A stretch of DNA of 64,000 bases, taken from Pyropia yezoensis. Taxonomy: Eukaryota > Rhodophyta > Bangiophyceae > Bangiales > Bangiaceae. The number at the start of each line of letters is the position of its first letter. The stretch's first letter is position 1. The stretch is from contig CM020618.1 in NCBI GenBank assembly GCA_009829735.1, positions 10,011,119 through 10,075,118 of the forward strand, read 5' to 3'. The position numbers and the translations under genes are program-made. The notes beneath the pieces were generated by a model that saw nothing but the letters and a program-made list of their open reading frames with translations, had not been told where the DNA came from and did not search any database. Below are positions 39,701 through 48,439 of this stretch, piece by piece.

Positions 39701-40692
39701 AGATTACGGCCATGTCGGTCGTGTCAGCCTTCCTAGATCACTGGGTTGCCGCGTATGGCATTCCGGATAGTACACTATCGGACAATGGACCGCAATTTGC
39801 GTCTGTACTGTTTCAGGGAGTGCTGGATATGTTGGGGGTGCGGGCAAACTATGCCACCCCCTGCCACCCACAAGCTAATGGGCAGGTGGAGCGCTTCAAC
39901 AAAACTATTGTTAGGCAGCTGCGCCACTATGGGAGTGAGCGCGTGAAAACGTGGGACCAATACATTTCCATTCTTACCACGGCCTACAATTCGCAGGTTC
40001 ACTCATCTACCGGGGAAGTACCCCTCGCTTTTGTGACCCCCCGTCGCGTGCGGTCTATTGCCGTGCGGCGGCCGCTCCCAACTAGGGAGGATGGTGGCAG
40101 GACGCCTACTCCTACTGAGAGGAAGGCGGAGTTCGCTGCTAGGCTTGAAAACCTCATCCCTAAAGTCAGGGCTGAGATGGACAAAGCACAAAAGCGCTAC
40201 AAGCGTACCTTTGACAAAAAGGTGCGCAATGCTAAGCATGTCCCCGAGCAGGGTGACTCGGTGCTGGTACACTCACACACCCCAACTGGGGGTAAGTTGG
40301 TATTCCAGACGAAGGGGCCGTACCAGGTCCTTCGTACTGATGGGCGGCGCTACACCATCGAAAGTGACGATGGGGTCCGTACCGTGAACGGACAGGACGT
40401 GGTCAAAGTTGCACCATCGCCTGCAGGCGACCCAGCTTGGGTACGTGCGTTGGAAGCGTGGCGCCTCCCCTCACTGCCCGCGGCCAAACAGGGCCCGCAG
40501 GAGTACGTGTTCGATAAGTTCATCGACCACGGCTGGGATGAGGACACTGACCGCCTCATGTTGAGGGTGCGTTGGTTTGGCTACAAAGCCAAGGATGATA
40601 CGTGGGAGTATGTGGAGGACCTTCCCGCTGAGAAGGTCCGGGCCTACTGTGCCCGGAATGAGATAGACCCTAACAGCCCGCCCTCAACGTGA
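36709..40692 (+). CDS. Ty3/gypsy Pol of family 1 (copy B), intact, with chromodomain
   Basis: It encodes 1327 residues. ATG 36709 overlaps the gag stop as ATGA, with pol in the -1 frame relative to gag; this favours termination-reinitiation. The domains in order are protease with DTGS at 81-84, RT with FCIDYR from 424 and YLDD at 524-527, RNase H with D674 and D676 in ILDVDAS, and an HHCC region. The integrase catalytic triad is D965, D1025, E1061 (D-X59-D-X35-E), and a chromodomain from about 1266 (YVFDKFIDHGWDEDTD, VRWFGYKAKDDTWEYV) closes the protein. No stops are seen, but the gag of this copy is broken and split, so the element cannot be autonomous. YHPQTNGQ of copy A reads CHPQANGQ here. 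Confidence 0.93.
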   Translation: MTVGAGRPKLTTAASAKWAKRTNQPCRILRRPKGVRPPRVGLPRDVNPRRVIAVLTGENFQVAGRVQLAPGRACCARIVLDTGSGASLIRKSLLPKEVKLQRWRSKADHLIDINGGVLPIVGAVTLPTRLGTHEVDVTYGVVENISVPLLLGTPYVVTQVPLICGPEYWVKLMNGETIPILGKGKSVAPVTVSQSKPVCSVREGFTATLRLARKVTLPPNSVAHVDVVTEYTGNGLVHPHPRLARKHQVHVALGTMESKAGVPWRIQVMNLSSSPKYFKLGAKFGYIDQYEGPVVAVTLNAGASSDPKPGKEKHQAKSAASPRPHVNMEGVPPRLRAQVERRLDQYHKLWDCQLGLMRATQHRIELKPGAPPIRQQPYRGGPRSRALVKEQVARMEALDVIEASNAEWASPVVIVPKVDGTPRFCIDYRKLKESTVKDSYPLPRMDDCLDSLGEANVFSTLDCNAGYWQIPIAPEDRHKTTFTCHCGSYQCKRLPFGLCNAPAAFQRAMDMILAGVRWQICLVYLDDIIVFSRSPEEHIGHLGQVFKLLADAGVSLKASKCHLFTQDVEYLGHVVRPGRLSVNEKNLRAIRKAQYPRTQTQMRSFLGMCNVYRRFTKGVAKVAKPLNELVSSTRPKNLPPPSRVEQESFETLRDLLLKPPILAIPRLGGHQILDVDASYDQLGCVLLQQQPDKEYLPVGYFSKGLNSAEKNYRVTELEGLAVVWAVTSLRHYLEGEKFLIRCDHRALQFIFKTDCTNTRLNRWRVRLAPFNFDIEYRPGRRHALADGPSRVPTEGLDTNPADEDIPIVGVVTRSGQALNPEAPGNKKYLPLSLDEVVKAQAEDPFCKSQRDTLDTVAETRFFLGDDGLLMRRGVFQGTEQLVVPASLKDSILERKHNAPTGGHLESSKLYRTLRTRYYWPSMVVDIYSWVAACTSCAQNRLMERRPTTAMLLFPAKEPFAALAMDILGPLPVTEEGNQYLLVICDRFTKLTRAIPLAEITAMSVVSAFLDHWVAAYGIPDSTLSDNGPQFASVLFQGVLDMLGVRANYATPCHPQANGQVERFNKTIVRQLRHYGSERVKTWDQYISILTTAYNSQVHSSTGEVPLAFVTPRRVRSIAVRRPLPTREDGGRTPTPTERKAEFAARLENLIPKVRAEMDKAQKRYKRTFDKKVRNAKHVPEQGDSVLVHSHTPTGGKLVFQTKGPYQVLRTDGRRYTIESDDGVRTVNGQDVVKVAPSPAGDPAWVRALEAWRLPSLPAAKQGPQEYVFDKFIDHGWDEDTDRLMLRVRWFGYKAKDDTWEYVEDLPAEKVRAYCARNEIDPNSPPST

Positions 40693-40803
40693 GGGAAGGC
40701 CGAGCAACAGTGCCAAGAGAGTGCTTCAAGTCGAAGTGGTACGCAGAGTGGCTTTTAACTACAGCCCTAACCCTCACACTCTCACAACAAAGGCAGCTGC
40801 CAA

Positions 40804-42747
40804 CTAGGCATGCATGCTAGACTCTCTAACCCCGCGGCCCTCGCCCTCACGTGGAGGCGAGCGGCGAGACCCCCGGCAATAACGCTCCCCACCAGTCGGG
40901 GGGGCCGGCGGCTCCAAGTCGGACCCGTCGCGCCCCTCACGGTCGCGCAAGTGGCGACGACCGCGGCTGCTCTTCTGCTTAGTCTTGCGCGCAAGTTGGC
41001 GACGCAGACGCTGGACCGACTCCGACTCTGACGGAGTCGAGGACTCCGAGACGGAGTAAGACAACTCGTCTTCCGACACGGAGGGAGAGCGCCGCGAGCG
41101 TCGGCGACGACGGCGAGGAGGCGAGTACGCCCGGCTCGCACGACGTTTGCCACGCCCAAGTGGGGCTGGCTGGGGCATAATAGCCCCAATGCGAGCCAAC
41201 TCGGCCGTCATAAACTCCGCCACCGACTCGCAACTCGCGGTCGCCACTGCAGTACGAACGCGCTCCTCAAGTTGAGGAGTCTCGGAAGTTTGAAGGGTTG
41301 CGGTCGACGCAGCCAACCAGGAAATGGTGCGCACCAACGTGGTGATCATCATCTCTGAGGTTAGAGGCGTGGGCGGTAACACCAACTTGGGGTATACCGT
41401 CAGGAGGGTGGCCCCCAAGTTGGGGGACACCGGGGTGGACGACTTAACGACCACGCTAATCGGGATGTCCCCGTGCGGCTGGACGGGGACAGGAGGAAGC
41501 GGAGGGGCACGCCGAGGTGGCGGGACCCGGGTGTAACTGCGACCCCGACTTGGGGCCCCCGCAGTGGGTTGAGTCATATGGTCATCATGTGAGGGCACGG
41601 CCATAACTATGGCCTTGTCCGGGGGTGGCGCAGTGTGGCGATCCACCCCCGGGGCATACGGGTAGTCCCCGATGCCCAACCCCTCTCGTAGTACCACACG
41701 GCCGTCGTGAAGTTCACGAGCGACCCATACGAACTGGCGAAGTGCGCCATCGTCCTTGGGCCCACGAGTGGGGCGGCGCAACTTGTGCTCGATGCTCTCC
41801 CACTCGATAAACTTGTGGAGGCGGAGCATCTCCTCAAGTAGAGTGAGTTGTCCTGATGAGCACCCCTCAGCAACTAGCTGAGGGGTGAACTGTTCCAAAC
41901 CTTGGATAAGCCGGAGAAGGAGATGCCAGAGCATCCCCCGCCGCTGAACACAAGACACCCAGGTCGACATGACCTCGAGGAGCCACTGGGTGGCCAACAT
42001 GGCCCACACCAGGTGATCAGGGCCAGCCGTCAACATGACGGAGCCAAAGTGGTCAAGCAACCGTGGCAGAAACGCCGGGAACCCGGAGGGGACCTCAACT
42101 TGAGGCCACCACTCGGGCTTCTTCGGATAGTACTGCTCCTTACTGGCAGCAGACTGCTGAGGAAACTCAAGTTGAGCCGAGGTCACCAAGTAGGGACCTC
42201 GCCGGAAGTCTTTCTCCATCCGCACATCAAAGTGATGAGTGTGCGGATCGGCCTCGTGAAGGTACGGGGGGCGAGTTGCCACCGCATCCCAAGTAAAGGT
42301 CGGCAAGTCGCCGGGACCCGGGATAGTTCCCCCGCGGTCCACCATGGACTTGGCCCGCTGTACGTCTTCGACCTCCTCGTCGTCCAGGAAGGCAAACTGG
42401 TCCGTCCTGAAGCCGGCAGGGAACCCGACCCTACGGAGATACTTCTCCCGTAGGCTGTCCCATACCCGACCCATCGCTGCGCCAAGTCGGCCACAGCGAA
42501 GAACAGTCAACCCCTCCTCATATAGAGGCCAAGTGAGGTAAAACCACCGTCCCAAGGCCTCACGCGGGACAACTTGCCCCGCCTCCGGGGGAGATCCCGC
42601 CGTCAACCCAAAGCCGGGTGACGCGGGAGTCCCATCCCCCGGAGTGATCGCGGAGCCCCCGCCGGAAGTCCCGGCGGGCGCTGCACCGTAGGAGGTGTCC
42701 TCCATACGTTCGTCGAGAGAGTCCGTCTCCACCCCCGGGGTCGCCAT
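40804..42747 (-). CDS. Antisense ORF of family 1 (asORF1), copy B
   Basis: It encodes 647 residues from ATG 42747, co-linear with the copy at 11074-13017 and nearly identical; the few differences I see are substitutions, with no stop or length change. The core domain, Arg/Ser-rich block and tail-to-tail position with pol (111 bp between stops) are all the same. It is intact although copy B gag has a stop, a frameshift and a 10.7-kb insertion. Confidence 0.78.
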   Translation of the reverse strand: MATPGVETDSLDERMEDTSYGAAPAGTSGGGSAITPGDGTPASPGFGLTAGSPPEAGQVVPREALGRWFYLTWPLYEEGLTVLRCGRLGAAMGRVWDSLREKYLRRVGFPAGFRTDQFAFLDDEEVEDVQRAKSMVDRGGTIPGPGDLPTFTWDAVATRPPYLHEADPHTHHFDVRMEKDFRRGPYLVTSAQLEFPQQSAASKEQYYPKKPEWWPQVEVPSGFPAFLPRLLDHFGSVMLTAGPDHLVWAMLATQWLLEVMSTWVSCVQRRGMLWHLLLRLIQGLEQFTPQLVAEGCSSGQLTLLEEMLRLHKFIEWESIEHKLRRPTRGPKDDGALRQFVWVARELHDGRVVLREGLGIGDYPYAPGVDRHTAPPPDKAIVMAVPSHDDHMTQPTAGAPSRGRSYTRVPPPRRAPPLPPVPVQPHGDIPISVVVKSSTPVSPNLGATLLTVYPKLVLPPTPLTSEMMITTLVRTISWLAASTATLQTSETPQLEERVRTAVATASCESVAEFMTAELARIGAIMPQPAPLGRGKRRASRAYSPPRRRRRRSRRSPSVSEDELSYSVSESSTPSESESVQRLRRQLARKTKQKSSRGRRHLRDREGRDGSDLEPPAPPTGGERYCRGSRRSPPREGEGRGVRESSMHA

Positions 42748-43070
42748 GGCTCTTCCCAAGTTGGGGAGAGACGCCCTGGCTATAGCGGCACGAGACCCGC
42801 CTCGAGTTGAGGGGGACTCGGATCGTGGGTATACGGGTGGCCTCCCCAGCGTGGGGCGGCCCCGTGGAAGGTGAAGGGGAGGTGGTGGTAATGGTGAAGT
42901 GAGAACCGGGGAGAGCAAGCTGCCGAGTGGGCAAGCTTGAGGAGAGGTGCGGTCAACGTGACCGCCTCCACATCCGCGTTACGAACTCAATGGGGGACAG
43001 CAAGTCGCGCCCCCAACGCCGAGACGTGCATTTACGCACCCCCTCACAGGGCCGACCGTGTCGGTCGGAA

Positions 43071-43085
43071 CTGAGGAGAGGGGAG
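43071..43085 (+). promoter_or_regulatory. Polypurine tract of family 1
   Basis: CTGAGGAGAGGGGAG directly precedes the 3' LTR TG end on the gag-pol strand, the position required for plus-strand priming. The same tract precedes the LTR at 52257. Confidence 0.7.
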
Positions 43086-43553
43086 TGTGGCAGTATTGAC
43101 CCCCAGGTAGGGGGGCAACACGTGCCATGCAAGGGGCGGCAGGCCACTAGCCTGATCCGTTCCTCCCCCTGCACTTGGGTCCATATTCCCTAAATTTGGG
43201 ATAGTTAGCTTAGTAGTAAATCGAACTTGGATTTGAGGGCTTTCTGCATTTATCGTCTTGAATTTTCGTGTGGCCCGGTGGGCAGGTGCTGGGGTGGGAG
43301 ATTCTGAGTGGCGAGATTCTGAGGGGACCCTGGGGGATAAGGGGAGGGACAGCGGGGCTTGGCCCTGCGTCCCCGTCCCGACCAAGAAACTGTTGGACCA
43401 CACACCATCCTCTTGTTTGTCAGTGGGGGGGTTGCCCCACAACAGGGACAGAGTGTGTGTGACTTGCACTTCTTCCAGTTCCCACGACACGGAAGGCAGC
43501 CCTTGTACACCGCCCCAACTTGGGTGCCGTGTGTGTAATTGGTTTTTGCCACA
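43086..43553 (+). repeat. Family-1 LTR, 3' LTR of copy B
   Basis: It is 468 bp, TGTGGCAGTATTGACC...TTTTTGCCACA. It is followed by GTGAG (43554-43558) and continuing gag sequence. GTGAG also flanks the LTR at 19642 on the other side, so this is the right-hand mate of that junction. Confidence 0.92.
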
Positions 43554-43942
43554 GTGAGGCCTACCGCAAGTTCCGGGAGGAACAACGCCAGGAGCGTCAG
43601 GCCGAGTTGGCCAAGGAACGCGAGGAGGCGCGCCAGGCAAGAGAGCTGAGAGAGGCACGCCGAATCCGCAAGGAGAGGGTAGTAGCTGCCGTGGGAGCTT
43701 CCCAGGGTACCGCGTCGGCTTCCCCAGTTGGGAATACCCCTCCGGGAACTGATAATCGGTGTTGGAACTGCAACTCCGATGGACACTGGGCATATGACTG
43801 CCCTATGTTGAGTAAACGCATCCAACAACTTGTTAAGAATGCGAGTAAGAAGTCGGCTACGAACGAAGTACGTTCACGCCGCGAGGGTGGGTCTCGACCG
43901 GTGGTGGCGGTCGCCACACCCTCGGGGAAGGGGGCGGACACG
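43554..43942 (+). pseudogene. Family-1 gag remnant with a canonical zinc knuckle
   Basis: The open segment EAYRKFREEQRQERQAELAK continues to CWNCNSDGHWAYDC, a complete CX2CX4HX4C knuckle, unlike the Phe-containing copies A and B. It is cut after the Ser/Gly-rich tail by the LTR of element D (flank ACACG). It is the 3' part of the gag into which another family-1 copy inserted. Confidence 0.8.
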
Positions 43943-44304
43943 TGTAGCACAATAGGTATCCGCTGCACGTCCACTCTCAGGGAACACTCACCACGGGGGA
44001 TCGGCACCAACGTCACCGGGAGGCCAAGGTTGCTGTCCTTGGTGCGCAAGCCACGGGACCAAGATGGGAGCCCAAATGGGAGGGGTTTGTTGTTCTGCCT
44101 TGGCCGGCGGTGGATTCGCCGCCGGCCCCCTCGTTATAAACCCTCGAAGACACTACTAACTACCCTCCACCCCAAGATGCAAGTCCCTCTGGTCGTACGT
44201 AACTTATAGATACCGTGACCAGTACGGACTCCCGAATTGAAAGTTAAGGGTTAGAAGTAGACCCTCTAGATTGGGGTCACAATACGGACGACCATATTGC
44301 TACA
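43943..44304 (-). repeat. Family-2 LTR of element D
   Basis: It is 362 bp, TGTAGCACAATAGG...CATATTGCTACA, with the conserved hairpin and TATAAA. No mate LTR remains for this element. Confidence 0.9.
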
Positions 44305-44465
44305 TATCCCCCCCTTGGATTCGGCCCGTCCTCGGGTCAAGTTGCATTCGGGGTTCCGAATGTAAGTGGGTCGCGTGACCGTTTACCAGTCGGGTGTGGC
44401 TTTGCGCCCTGTCGCGACCGACACCCCTTTTCGAGGTTGTCTGAGGCGGGTGCCCCCTTTTGTGT

Positions 44466-44615
44466 GGTACACACGCGATCCGTTTTCCGGACCGTTGAAT
44501 TCCCGATGCGGGTCTCTGTTCACGACCCCCCTTTCCGAGGGGTACACACGCGATCCGTTTTCCGGACCGTTGAATTCCCGATGCGGGTCTCTGTTCACGA
44601 CCCCCCTTTCCGAGG
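44466..44615. repeat. Tandem duplication of a 75-bp unit in element D
   Basis: Two adjacent, apparently identical units begin GGTACACACGCGATCCG and end CCCTTTCCGA. Element C has one unit at the matching place (25996-26070). It lies in the leader of the antisense gene. Confidence 0.8.
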
Positions 44616-44969
44616 GGTGGTGCAAGCGGATCCGCCACCAGGCGTCTGGTGGTAGGGGGGCCCCTCTCGCGGGACGATTGAGTGAGCGGCGGGTGTTGCC
44701 CGCGTTGCGTGGGGGCGGTTGGGGGTGACCCCCCTTGGTTACCCCGTGTGGGGGGGAGGCGTGGCCCCGATCCAGGTGCCTGGGTGGAGCGACCTCGTAG
44801 CTCGGCTGGCGCGGGTCGTCCCGCGCTACCGTATCGCTCGTACTGAGCTGTGTGGTTATAAGCGCGGAGGTCCGCGCTTCCCTGGCTCGTCCGTGCGAGC
44901 GTTCTCTGTACCGGGTCGAGCCGGCCTCGGCTTTTCTGCACGGGGCGCCCCTGCTTCCCCGGTTGCACC

Positions 44970-47900
44970 GTGTCGGACCCCCAGGTACCCGGGGGCGAGG
45001 ACGATTTCTTGCTTGAGGAGGAGGAAGAGGTGATGGTGGACGACGTTCCCGTCTCTGCCACCGCCGCCGAGTGCTTCTTGGAAAGCTCGTCGGAGGACGA
45101 AGGCGACCGGGTGACCGTTCGTGTGGCCTCGGAAGGTACGCCGGGCGGATTGTCGTCCGTGTTGAAGCGTTATGACCACCGCGTGCCCACAGGGAACCCA
45201 ATCCACCCCAGAGGGACAACGGGTCACCACTAGAAGGAACGGGCCAGGGAACCCCACGCGCGCTTGCCCACCTCAAGGTCCGAGGTAAAGGTAAAAGGCT
45301 TTTCCCCAAGGGGAAGGAGAAGCCCAAAGCAGACGTTTTTTTACAAGAGGGACCTCGTCGGGACCCCGGGCCAAGCCCCTAAGAACCCTCCAAAGAGCTC
45401 CCCAGGTGACCTCCCAGGCGCCCTCCCCAGCGGGCCAAGTGCCTGCATGCACCTGGCCTACACCGGAGCGCACCGGGGCACCCGCGCCAACAATAATCCC
45501 TCGAAAGAAAAGCAAGTGAAAAACCCCCCACACACAGATGCAATCCGCCCGAAAAACCCAATGGGAGAAAAAGGGCGAAAAGCACGAAAATACGCAAGGA
45601 AAATCGGGAAGAGACAACTGCATAGAAAACAGTCAAATCCAAGGGCACCAAGTCCAGGGGGGTACAACTGCCTCCCTCGGTCGGTCCACAACCAACGGCC
45701 AGCAAGCCCGCCATCCCGTGACCGCCGACCAAGGATCCGCTGACGCCCCAACGTAGGCCAGCACTCCGCTGTCTCCGGACGAGGAACGAAGGCCACAAAC
45801 GCCACACATGTGCAGCGGCACGACGGCTCCGTCGGGTGGCGGGCAACCGCGTGTAGCAGCTGCCTCTACTCCTACTCCTACGGCGGCCCGTATGGCTCCT
45901 GTCGCCGGTGCCGGCGCGGCTCTACCTCAAGACGGCGTCGCCGGAGTGTCGGACTGTCGTGGCGGCACCCCGGCCGGGACGTCGGGTCAAGACGGCGCGG
46001 GTGCCCGCCCGGTTGGTGTGTCCGCGGCGGCGAGTAACGGGTCTACCCCTGCTGCCCCCGGGGTGCCCACGTCAGGGCCGGGTGGCGGTGATGCTCTGCC
46101 CGCGGTGCCGCGGACGCTTGGTGGTCAAGAAGTGTCTACCCGGATGGCAGTGGACTCCGGGAGTTACTCCGGGCGGGCGCTCGCCCTTCTTCTTCCTCCT
46201 CGGCCCCGTGCTCCTCCAGCGCCGGCCCATCTGCCGGTGGGGCTCCCCCCGGCGCCCCCGATTCTTCCAGGTCCTTCCCGGGTTGCCCCGTTGGGTGGCG
46301 GCGTCGTCTCTGCGGCAGGTCAACCCGCCATGTCGATGTCCGACTTGGTGGCTCGGGTTCGAGGCATGACTGTGCAGGAGTCGATGGACTCCGCTGGGCG
46401 GATGCGGGTGGACTTCCTCCAGCCGCGTCACCGTAGAGGGTCCTCCCGGCGGGTCAACTTGGACCCGAGTTGGGAGCGGGAGTTGGTGCGGCTGGTCAAC
46501 CAGCCGAACGCGGTCTGGGTGGAACATCATTGGATCCTGAGCCAGCCGGACGACCGGCATGCGCAGCTCTGGCGCGCCCGGATGGGGCGGGGTGAGGTCT
46601 ACCTCGACTCCGCATTCGGGGTATGCGACTTGATTGCCCCCGCGTTGCCGCGGGACGTTGACTACCCGGCTAATGCTTGGGGGATTGCGGCGGCGGCGAA
46701 GCCGGTGGCGTTTGGGGAGACGGTGGGTGATACCGGCCGGTGTCCCGGGTTTGAGTACTTCCCGGGGGTATTCCCGTACCTGACGTTGACGGCTCCGTAC
46801 CCGCCCATGGCGGGGTTGAAGTCGGCGTCGAGCTGGCGACGCAACCATGGTGTCATGGCGGATGCGTTCCGCACCGATATATCGTGTGCGTTGCAGACCG
46901 GTTACGGTCGTGCGCCGGTATACACTCCCGTGCGACCGCCTCTGTGGCAGGAGGGGTGGGAACCCGCCCCTGGTTTCTGGTTTGACACCGGCTCCTGCCT
47001 CCGATACTTCGGGAGTGTGTTGGCCTTCCGGACGGTCCACCCGTTGCAGGGTACCTTCACCCTTGAGGTTACCCTCGGACAGGCTTCCTCCTTCTTGCTG
47101 TCCGTTCGCCGGCAGGGGCGCCTGTGTCATCTTCCGACGGGTGTCCGTCGGCACATCGCGCAGCTGGGCGTGGACCTGATAGCCGCCAAGACCGGGTTGG
47201 CCCGGGAGCTCGAGGCCCTGCTGGCTGTTCACGATGCCGTGAACTGGGCTGGGGTGTTGGCCCTTCCCCCGTACCGGGACCCGCAGGCTGGGGCTTCCCC
47301 CTTGCCTCGTCACTCGTTGCGTATCCGGCGTACTCAGCCGGGTGAGCCCAGTTGCCATGGGTGGGCGTCCACCGAGGCTGTTGCTGACCTGGGTATTCCC
47401 ATGGTTATCCATGACCCTCTTCAGATCCTTGCCCCGTGGTTCGGTAACCCGATACCGGTGGCGGTTGGCCGTCGTCCCCGAGAGTGGGACTCTGCGGGTG
47501 GGGAGCGTGGGGTGTCCCGTCGTCGGGCGGAGCCCCGCCGGGTCTACGGTGGAGCCCCTTCAGTAGCGTCCTACCGGGCCTCGTATCAGGCGCCACCGGC
47601 TCCGGTGGTGGCCGTGTCGGCTCCTGTGGCTCCTCTCGCTGCGCCAGTGTCACCTTCTGCCCCTGTCATGCCTGACGGGGGTCCCCGTCTATGGTATAAG
47701 GGCGTTGACGCCCTTATTGCCCGCGCGATGCGGGAGGGTCTCTCTGCTAGCTGGGGGGATATCCCCCGAGGTGCTGCGCTGGTTGGGTCAGCGCGTTGCT
47801 TCGGTGGCGTGCTTGACCGCCTCCAGACAGCTCTGGAGGACGTGGAGGCTGGCCGCAGCACCCTCGTCCAGCTATGCACCGAGGTACCTCGGGTGATTGA

Positions 47901-48045
47901 CCGTCGTGAGATTGCCGACCGGTGGAGCATAAAGGTGTACGCGCTTACGCGTGAGTGGCCTCCCTCGGGCAGTGGATCTACCCATTGGGGAGTGCTATTG
48001 TTTGTGAGGGAGAGGGACCCGGCGACCCTTATGGTGGCCGGGTAG
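44970..48045 (+). pseudogene. asORF2 of element D, start lost and interrupted by an insertion
   Basis: It aligns with 26420-28789, but the ATG is GTG and about 645 bp are inserted near 45163-45807. The stop is changed so the frame runs 22 residues farther. Beyond the insertion the frame is open for 745 codons. Its 3' half (about 47040-47880) is almost identical to element C, while its 5' half is clearly more diverged. Confidence 0.8.
45163..45807. other. Unidentified insertion of about 645 bp in asORF2 of element D
   Basis: Removing it rejoins GTCGTCCGTG and TGCAGCGGCACG as in element C. The only possible target duplication is two or three bases (TG/GTG). It has no evident long inverted or direct terminal repeats and no recognised protein domain. 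It is less GC-rich and A-rich in places (45490-45630). Confidence 0.6.
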
Positions 48046-48439
48046 TAGTGAGTATAAACTCAACCCCCGCCGGGGCGTTTGCATGATACCAATGCCTGCC
48101 ATTGGGGAGTACCCCGTCTGACTTAGCCGTGGCCTGCCTCGGTTCTTTCCCGCGCCCCCCAACTCATCCTGGTTGGTTATAACTGATGAAGGTCAACCTT
48201 CCTTGGTCCGTCACTTGCCCCATGGACAAAGGTTTACCTTGGTGTAAGCCTCAGACTACTTTGAAATTATCGGAGTTAGTCATCTCCTTCAAGTAAACTT
48301 GTAAAAGTCAGTCGCTTACTTAGTTTGTCTAAGTCCGCTCCAACTTAGTGAACCTAAGTCTTGCCGAATCCATGTGACACCCTACTTAGTAGGTGTAAGC
48401 CTCACCCCCCCACAGCCGAAGTCGGTGTCGGTTGGGTTG

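Noticed and set aside
46072-47412. 446-codon frame on the minus strand within asORF2 of element D
   Set aside because: It is a shadow of the Pro/Arg-rich coding strand; the same frame is shorter in element C and has no domain features.
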